A program made the translations under genes and the position numbers. Below the pieces are notes generated by a model, which was not told the origin of the DNA, made no database searches, and was given only the letters and a program-made list of their open reading frames with translations. From Erwinia sp. 198 (lineage in GTDB: Bacteria > Pseudomonadota > Gammaproteobacteria > Enterobacterales > Enterobacteriaceae): a stretch of 64,000 nt of DNA. Numbering within the stretch: the stretch's first letter is position 1; the number at the start of each line of letters is the position of its first letter. Below are positions 58,832 through 64,000 of the stretch, in pieces. The stretch spans positions 310,001 through 374,000 of the forward strand of contig NZ_RHUM01000001.1 in NCBI RefSeq assembly GCF_003937915.1, given 5' to 3'.

Positions 58832-59485
58832 ATGACCAATAAAAAAATGTTAACGGAGGGCTACTCTGTAGCAGAAGAGGTAGCCAACAGCATCAGCCAC
58901 GGCATTGGCTTTATCTTTGGCATTGTAGGGCTGGTGCTGCTGCTGGCGCAGGCCATCGACAGCCAGGCCAATGCCATCGCCATCACCAGCTACAGCCTCT
59001 ACGGCGGCAGCATGATCCTGCTGTTTCTGGCTTCGACGCTTTATCACGCTATCCCTCATCCGCGCGCCAAAGGCTGGCTGAAAAAGCTGGATCACTGCGC
59101 TATTTATCTGCTGATTGCCGGCACCTATACGCCTTTTCTGCTGGTGGGGCTTAAGTCGCCGCTGGCGCACGGCCTGATGGTGGTGATCTGGAGCCTGGCG
59201 CTGGTGGGCGTGCTGTTTAAACTGTTTTTTGTGCACCGCTTCGAGGCTTTATCGGTCATCACCTATCTGCTGATGGGCTGGCTGTCACTGGTTGTGATTT
59301 ATCAGCTGGCGATGAAACTGTCGGCGGGCGGCGTCTGGCTGCTGGCGGCGGGCGGCATCATCTATTCGCTGGGGGTAATTTTTTACGTCTCAAAACGCAT
59401 CCCCTATAACCACGCTATCTGGCACGGCTTTGTGCTTGGCGGCAGCATCTGCCATTTTCTGGCGATTTACTTTTATATTTCATAA
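58832..59485 (+). CDS. yqfA: YqfA, PAQR/hemolysin III-family membrane protein
   Basis: The 217-residue inner-membrane protein has seven hydrophobic segments and HlyIII motifs: [49 protein letters not shown] and ending near [12 protein letters not shown], whose histidines form the family's metal site. The family is widespread but its bacterial function is poorly known; E. coli YqfA has been linked to fatty-acid and motility regulation. ATG 58832 with GAGG upstream gives the E. coli-like start. Confidence 0.94.
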   Translation: MTNKKMLTEGYSVAEEVANSISHGIGFIFGIVGLVLLLAQAIDSQANAIAITSYSLYGGSMILLFLASTLYHAIPHPRAKGWLKKLDHCAIYLLIAGTYTPFLLVGLKSPLAHGLMVVIWSLALVGVLFKLFFVHRFEALSVITYLLMGWLSLVVIYQLAMKLSAGGVWLLAAGGIIYSLGVIFYVSKRIPYNHAIWHGFVLGGSICHFLAIYFYIS

Positions 59486-59506
59486 AAAAGGGGCCCTCAG
59501 GCCCCT
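59484..59506 (-). terminator. Terminator of ygfZ
   Basis: The stem GGGGCC-TGAG-GGCCCC is followed by TTTTTTATG on the minus strand. It is between convergent yqfA and ygfZ. Confidence 0.9.
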
Positions 59507-59511
59507 GACGG

Positions 59512-60492
59512 TTAAGAAATCTCGTAGGGCAGCGGCTGAATAGCCAGGCTGCCGCCCTCGTCGCCCTGTACCCGCAGCGCCGTTTCCGGCTCCAGATCGT
59601 TATTCAGCACCGCCTGCACCCAGACATCGCCATTATCCAGCTGACAGGCTGCCAGTATGGTGCCGGTGCGGCGCCAGTTGTCGCCCAGCTTCATTTCCAG
59701 CGCATCCGCAGCGGCCGGAACGCGGGCAGCCTTGCCGGCCAGCCAATAAAGTGCACGCTTGTTGGCACCGCGGAATTTAGCGCGCGCCACCATTTCCTGG
59801 CCCGTATAGCAGCCTTTCTTAAAGCTGATAGCGTCCAGCGCCTGCAGGTTTGTCGCCTGAGGAATAAACTGCGCGCTGTTCGCCGCATCAATAACGGGCA
59901 GGCCAGCTTCGATATTCAGCGCCAGCCACTGCGAGCTGTCGGTTAGCTGTGCCTGACCGTCCAGGGCTGCGCGCAGCGCCAGTGCTCTGTCGCGATTCAG
60001 GATCAGCAGAAAGCGTTCCGCTGGCGCGGGAAACCACAGCAGCGTCGCATCATCCTGCTGCACCACTGGGTTTTCGGCGTCCGGCAGCGCGTCAAACAGC
60101 CCGGCCAGCGCGGCGCGAGCCTGAAAACCGGCTACGCCCAGCAGCACCGCTTCGTCATCCGCTTCGATAGCGACTTTGGCGAAAACGGCATACTTTTTCA
60201 GCTCGCTGATTTGCGTATCGCGCAGGCTGCGGCGTTCGAGATAGGCAAAGCCTTCGCCACGGTGAAACAGACGCAGATTGCTCCACATTTTTCCTTTTGC
60301 ATCGCAGTGGGCTGCGGGGAGATGCGCATTGACGCCCAGCGCGGCGACGTCCAGCGTCAGCTGCCCCTGCAAATAGCTGACGCGGTCCGCGCCGGTCACG
60401 TTGACCAGCGCCCACTCTTCCAGCGAGATCAGCGTAAGCGGCAGACGGGCAGAGGCCGCAGGTTGACGAGGCGGGAAAGATAAAGTCGGCAT
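59512..60492 (-). CDS. ygfZ: Folate-binding protein YgfZ (iron-sulfur cluster/tRNA thiolation support)
   Basis: YgfZ is a GcvT-like folate-binding protein that helps repair or assemble certain iron-sulfur proteins, including MiaB. The 326 residues equal E. coli. The signature KGCYTGQE with the essential cysteine is near residue 228 ([18 protein letters not shown]). It is divergent from sdhE across 216 bases. Confidence 0.97.
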   Translation of the reverse strand: MPTLSFPPRQPAASARLPLTLISLEEWALVNVTGADRVSYLQGQLTLDVAALGVNAHLPAAHCDAKGKMWSNLRLFHRGEGFAYLERRSLRDTQISELKKYAVFAKVAIEADDEAVLLGVAGFQARAALAGLFDALPDAENPVVQQDDATLLWFPAPAERFLLILNRDRALALRAALDGQAQLTDSSQWLALNIEAGLPVIDAANSAQFIPQATNLQALDAISFKKGCYTGQEMVARAKFRGANKRALYWLAGKAARVPAAADALEMKLGDNWRRTGTILAACQLDNGDVWVQAVLNNDLEPETALRVQGDEGGSLAIQPLPYEIS

Positions 60493-60708
60493 AGCGGATT
60501 CCTGAAGTCAAATAAGCCTGCATTCATGTTAAAAGAGCCGCCCGGCTTTGCAACCTGTTTTCTGAAGGCGACGCACAAAAGGCGCGCTTGCGCGGCAACA
60601 AATGCTTTTATCGTGCGGCGCGTTACGCAAAGCCAAATTGCGCCATCAACATTGGCTTAAAAAAGCGCTACACTAGCGGCCATCTTTCACCGACTGACGA
60701 TGGAAAGC

Positions 60709-60975
60709 ATGGATATTGAAAATAGAGCGCGCGTGCAGTGGGCCTGCCGGCGCGGTATGCGGGAACTGGATATCTCCATCATGCCGTTCTTTGAATATGA
60801 ATATGACACGCTGAGCGATGGCGATAAAAAGATCTTTATTCGCCTGCTGGAAAGCGACGATCCCGATCTGTTCAACTGGATGATGAATCATGGCGAACCT
60901 GCCGATCCGGAACTGAAACGCATGGTTCATCTGATCCAGCAGCGAAACCAGCAGCGTGGCCCTGTGGCGTTCTGA
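60709..60975 (+). CDS. sdhE: FAD assembly factor SdhE
   Basis: SdhE promotes covalent attachment of FAD to succinate dehydrogenase and fumarate reductase. The 88 residues equal E. coli from ATG 60709 ([13 protein letters not shown]); an ATG three codons earlier is less likely. The RGxxE motif is in [16 protein letters not shown], then [14 protein letters not shown]. cptA starts within its last 20 bases. Confidence 0.97.
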   Translation: MDIENRARVQWACRRGMRELDISIMPFFEYEYDTLSDGDKKIFIRLLESDDPDLFNWMMNHGEPADPELKRMVHLIQQRNQQRGPVAF

Positions 60976-61354
60976 TCTGCGGGTCTCCTGGCAGGCGCAG
61001 TGGATGTCGCTTTCGCTGCACGGCGTGGTGGTGATAGCGCTGCTGCTGGCGCCGTGGCCGGCCAGCCTAACGGTAGTGTGGATGCTGCTGCTGACGCTGG
61101 TGGTGCTGGAGTGCGTGCGTAGCCAGCGGCGCATTCGCAGCCGGGAAGGCGATATCGCGCTGCTGGCCGACCGTCAGCTGCAATGGCGGCAGAAGCACTG
61201 GCGCATTTGCGGTCGGCCGTGGATGACACGGCGAGCGATCCTGCTGGCGCTGCGCTCCGCTAAAGGCGAGCGCGAGAAGCTCTGGCTGCTGCGCGACAGC
61301 ATGAACGAAAGCGAGTGGCGGCAGCTCCGTCAACAGCTGCTCGCTATTCACTGA
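60956..61354 (+). CDS. cptA: YgfX/CptA inner-membrane protein
   Basis: The 132-residue protein has two membrane helices (about 15-33 and 38-52) and a cytoplasmic C-terminal part. It starts at GTG 60956 ([15 protein letters not shown]), overlapping sdhE by 20 bases. In E. coli the locus was described as toxin CptA with CptB, but CptB is SdhE, and the toxin role is disputed; the family is also linked to prodigiosin and flavinylation in Serratia. The conserved pair is clear, the function is not. Confidence 0.92.
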   Translation: MALWRSDLRVSWQAQWMSLSLHGVVVIALLLAPWPASLTVVWMLLLTLVVLECVRSQRRIRSREGDIALLADRQLQWRQKHWRICGRPWMTRRAILLALRSAKGEREKLWLLRDSMNESEWRQLRQQLLAIH

Positions 61355-61363
61355 ACGCCAGGC

Positions 61364-61897
61364 TTACAGCGTGGCGGCCATTTCCGTCAGGATTTGTTCG
61401 CACCACTGCGCGATACGCTCGTCCGTCAGCTCAAACTGGTTAACGTCGTCCAGCGCCAGGCCGACAAACTGCTGGCCGTCGGCGGTTAGCGGCTTCCGGC
61501 TGATAAACTCGTAGCCTTTGGTAGGCCAGTAGCCAACGAAAACGACGCCCAGCGGTTGCAGCACCTCATGCAGCATGCCAAGCGCGTCCAGAAACCATTC
61601 GCTGTATTCGGCCTGATCGCCCATGCCGTACAGCGCCACGGTTTTGCCGCGCAGGTTTAGCGTAGCGAGGTCGGTCCAAACCGCCTCCCAGTCCTCCTGG
61701 ATTTCGCCGAAGTCCCAGGTGGGAATGCCCAGGATCAGCATGTCGTACTGCTCCATCAGCTGCGGCGAGTCCTCTTTCAGATTGTGCAGCGTAACAAGAT
61801 CCTCGCCGATAAAATCGCGGATTTTCTCCGCCGCCATCTCGGTATAACAGGTGCTGGAACCGTAAAAAAGCCCGATGTTCATACGCGGTTTACTCAA
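61364..61897 (-). CDS. fldB: Flavodoxin 2
   Basis: FldB is an FMN electron carrier of the long-chain flavodoxin class. The 177 residues (E. coli 173) show the FMN phosphate loop [37 protein letters not shown] and [18 protein letters not shown]. It converges with cptA and is divergent from xerD, about 80 bases away. Confidence 0.96.
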   Translation of the reverse strand: MSKPRMNIGLFYGSSTCYTEMAAEKIRDFIGEDLVTLHNLKEDSPQLMEQYDMLILGIPTWDFGEIQEDWEAVWTDLATLNLRGKTVALYGMGDQAEYSEWFLDALGMLHEVLQPLGVVFVGYWPTKGYEFISRKPLTADGQQFVGLALDDVNQFELTDERIAQWCEQILTEMAATL

Positions 61898-61977
61898 TTC
61901 TCCTGGTTCAATGGCGCGAATTATATCAGAATTGAGCTTTGACGGTGTGCCGTCGGGTAAGTGGAAAAGGAGTCAAC

Positions 61978-62871
61978 GTGCCGGACAGCGATCTGACAGA
62001 GCAGTTTCTTGATGCCTTATGGATTGAGCGAAATCTTGCGCAAAACACCGTAGCTTCCTATCGGCTCGATCTGATGTCGCTGGTGAACTGGCTGGCGCAT
62101 CACCGGCTGGATCTGCTGCATGTAGACAGCGCCGGGCTACAGAACTTTCTGGCCGAGCGCGTGGAAGGCGGCTATAAGGCCAGCAGTTCTGCTCGCCTGC
62201 TCAGCGCCATGCGGCGTCTGTTCCAGTATCTTTATCGGGAGAAGCTGCGTGAAGACGATCCCAGCGCGCTGCTGGCCTCGCCTAAACTGCCGCAGCGGCT
62301 GCCGAAAGATCTTAGCGAAGCGCAGATAGAGCGGCTGCTGCAGGCGCCCTCTACGGATATCCCGATAGAGCTGCGCGACAAAGCCATGCTGGAGCTGCTC
62401 TATGCCACCGGGCTGCGCGTCACGGAGCTGGTCAGCCTGACGCTGAACAACGTCAGCCTGCGCCAGGGCGTGGTGCGCGTGGTGGGCAAAGGCGATAAAG
62501 AGCGGCTGGTGCCGCTGGGCGAAGAGGCGCTGCACTGGCTGGAGCATTACATTGAATATGGTCGTCCGTGGCTGCTGAATGGACAGACGCTGGACGTGCT
62601 TTTCCCCAGCAACCGCGCACAGCAAATGACCCGACAAACGTTCTGGCACCGCATCAAGCATTATGCGACGCTGGCGGGCATCGACAGTGAAAAGCTCTCC
62701 CCCCACGTGCTGCGACACGCTTTCGCCACGCATTTGTTGAACCACGGCGCCGATCTGCGGGTCGTACAGATGCTGTTAGGGCATAGCGACCTGTCCACCA
62801 CGCAAATTTATACCCACGTCGCCACCGAGCGGCTACGGCAGTTACATCAACAGCATCATCCCCGCGCCTGA
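61978..62871 (+). CDS. xerD: Site-specific tyrosine recombinase XerD
   Basis: XerD, with XerC, resolves chromosome dimers at dif, activated by FtsK. GTG 61978 preceded by AAGGAG gives 297 residues (E. coli 298); the longer in-frame ATG upstream adds non-conserved residues. Catalytic residues lie in YATGLRVTELVSLTL (Arg), GKGDKERLVPL (Lys), SPHVLRHAFATHLL (His, Arg), MLLGHSDLSTTQIYTHV (His, Tyr). It heads xerD-dsbC-recJ. Confidence 0.98.
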   Translation: MPDSDLTEQFLDALWIERNLAQNTVASYRLDLMSLVNWLAHHRLDLLHVDSAGLQNFLAERVEGGYKASSSARLLSAMRRLFQYLYREKLREDDPSALLASPKLPQRLPKDLSEAQIERLLQAPSTDIPIELRDKAMLELLYATGLRVTELVSLTLNNVSLRQGVVRVVGKGDKERLVPLGEEALHWLEHYIEYGRPWLLNGQTLDVLFPSNRAQQMTRQTFWHRIKHYATLAGIDSEKLSPHVLRHAFATHLLNHGADLRVVQMLLGHSDLSTTQIYTHVATERLRQLHQQHHPRA

Positions 62872-62915
62872 CGCGGTGATCAAACGGCCAAACTATAAGG
62901 CCATGAGGATAATCA

Positions 62916-63614
62916 ATGAAAAAGCGTTACTTTCTCCTTTCCCTGCTGGTAGCAGCCGGCCTGGCGCACGCCGATGATGCGGCCATTAAGCAATCTCTGG
63001 CGAAGCTGGGACTACAGCAGATGGAGATCCAGCCGTCGCCTTTGCCAGGGATGAAAACCGTACTGACTGAAAGCGGCGTGCTTTACGTCAGCGAAGACGG
63101 CAAACAGTTTATCCAGGGGCCGCTGTACGATATCAGCGGCGCGCAGCCGATCAACGTCACCAACAAACTGTTGGAGAAAAAAGTCGACGCGCTGAGCAGC
63201 GAAATGATCGTGTATAAAGCGCCGAAAGAGCAGCATGTCATTACCGTCTTTACCGACATCACCTGCGGCTACTGCCACAAGCTGCACTCGCAGATGGCGG
63301 ACTACAACGCGCTGGGGATCACCGTGCGCTATCTGGCCTTCCCACGTGAAGGCATGAACGGACAGGTTGCCAAAGAGATGAAGTCAATCTGGTGCGTGGC
63401 CGATCGCAAAAAAGCGTTCGACGCGGCGATGAAAGGCGAAACCCCTGCGGCGGCCGACTGCAAAATCGACCTGGCCAGGCATTATCAGCTGGGCATTCTC
63501 TACGGTATTCAGGGCACGCCAGCCATCCTGCTGCAAAACAGTATGATGATCCCTGGCTATCAGGGGCCGCAGGAGATGAAAAAGCTGCTGGATAGCCAGA
63601 AGACAGGCGGCTAA
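62916..63614 (+). CDS. dsbC: Thiol:disulfide interchange protein DsbC
   Basis: DsbC is the periplasmic disulfide isomerase, kept reduced by DsbD. The 232 residues (E. coli 236) start with a signal peptide (cleavage after AHA, about residue 19), then the dimerisation domain and a thioredoxin fold with Cys117-Gly-Tyr-Cys120 (DITCGYCHKLHSQ). A second cysteine pair (SIWCVADRK and ADCKIDL) is structural. It lies between xerD and recJ as in E. coli. Confidence 0.98.
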   Translation: MKKRYFLLSLLVAAGLAHADDAAIKQSLAKLGLQQMEIQPSPLPGMKTVLTESGVLYVSEDGKQFIQGPLYDISGAQPINVTNKLLEKKVDALSSEMIVYKAPKEQHVITVFTDITCGYCHKLHSQMADYNALGITVRYLAFPREGMNGQVAKEMKSIWCVADRKKAFDAAMKGETPAAADCKIDLARHYQLGILYGIQGTPAILLQNSMMIPGYQGPQEMKKLLDSQKTGG

Positions 63615-63619
63615 GCCCA

Positions 63620-64000
63620 GTGAAAGGAAAAACCGAATTACGCCGCCGCGTGGCGGCGCAGGCGTGCGAGCTGCCGGAGGATCTCCATCCTCTGCTGCGA
63701 CGCCTCTATGCGCACCGCGGCGTTAAGCAGGCCGTCGAGCTGGAACGCGGTGCCAAAAATCTCCACGCGTTTCACTCGCTCAGCGGCATTGAGCGGGCGG
63801 CAGAGATCCTGCAAAAGGCGATTGCCGATAACCTGTGCATTATGATCGTCGGCGATTTCGATGCTGACGGCGCCACCAGCACCGCGCTGACCGTATTGGC
63901 TTTACGCAGCATGGGCGGTCGCAATATCAAATATCTGGTGCCAAACCGCTTTGACGATGGCTACGGCCTGAGCCCGGAAGTGGTGGAGCAGGCGGCGGCG
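63620..64000 (+). CDS. recJ: Single-stranded-DNA exonuclease RecJ (partial, N-terminal 127 residues)
   Basis: The window ends inside this gene. The GTG at 63620, 5 bases after the dsbC stop, begins a frame open to the edge. It reads LPEDLHPLLRRLYAHRGV, the DHH-family motif IVGDFDADGATSTAL with metal-binding aspartates, and LVPNRFDDGYGLSPEVV, all typical of E. coli RecJ. RecJ degrades DNA 5' to 3' in mismatch, base-excision and recombination repair. GTG is likely but not certain. Confidence 0.94.
   Translation, partial: MKGKTELRRRVAAQACELPEDLHPLLRRLYAHRGVKQAVELERGAKNLHAFHSLSGIERAAEILQKAIADNLCIMIVGDFDADGATSTALTVLALRSMGGRNIKYLVPNRFDDGYGLSPEVVEQAAA

Noticed and set aside
60709..61354. Toxin-antitoxin module sdhE-cptA
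   Set aside because: The first gene is a flavinylation factor with clear RGxxE motif; toxin activity of the second is disputed, so it is listed only as YgfX/CptA.

Overview
This 64 kb window is chromosomal DNA from a member of the Enterobacterales. Most of it follows, gene by gene, the segment of the Escherichia coli chromosome that runs from speC and the Phe tRNA to xerD, dsbC and recJ. The proteins are close to their E. coli counterparts but clearly diverged. Several E. coli genes of this segment are missing (nupG, ansB, yggM, yggU, the yggCDF group) and others are added (a bactofilin, a Tm-1-like operon, a queF/transporter operon). This suggests a relative outside Escherichia, perhaps Erwiniaceae (Pantoea, Mixta or Erwinia type). 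The family is an inference; the order is well supported.

Layout. (1) 1-2.5 kb: a leftward operon of an XRE-type regulator, a queuosine-precursor transporter with an extra N-terminal domain, and the preQ0 reductase queF. (2) 2.5-5.2 kb: an AT-rich, decayed insertion beside the 3' end of tRNA-Phe. It holds the tail of a Tn3-type resolvase, a long perfect hairpin, a gene with the hallmarks of an arginine-specific ADP-ribosyltransferase toxin, and a broken tyrosine recombinase. (3) 5.2-11.3 kb: tRNA-Phe, ornithine decarboxylase speC, then a TetR regulator divergent from a two-gene operon that splits the two halves of the plant Tm-1 protein. (4) 11.3-27.6 kb: housekeeping genes mltC, yggX, mutY, trmB, yggL, yggN, hemW, rdgB, yggT, yggS, yggR, ruvX, yqgE, gshB, rsmE, endA, sprT, galP and metK. 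(5) 28-47 kb: arginine/agmatine metabolism (speA, speB), loiP, tktA, a bactofilin, the glycolytic cluster epd-pgk-fbaA, mscS, argO, yggE, argP, rpiA, serA, fau, 6S RNA and zapA. (6) 47-51.2 kb: ygfB-pepP-ubiH-ubiI. (7) 51.2-53.1 kb: a second AT-rich island with a compact pair that looks like a type VI L,D-transpeptidase effector (Tlde1/DUF2778) and its periplasmic immunity protein. (8) 53.1-64 kb: gcvTHP, an SDR gene with a duplicated 3' end, yqfA, ygfZ, sdhE-cptA, fldB, xerD, dsbC and the start of recJ.

Shared themes: speC, speA and speB cover both routes to putrescine, with metK supplying S-adenosylmethionine. The gcv operon and serA feed one-carbon metabolism together with fau. tktA, rpiA, epd, pgk and fbaA form a central-carbon block. 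xerD, dsbC and recJ probably share a transcript. The likely novel material is the ADP-ribosyltransferase gene, the Tlde1-like pair, the split Tm-1 operon, the bactofilin with two plausible starts, and the extended transporter in the queF operon.
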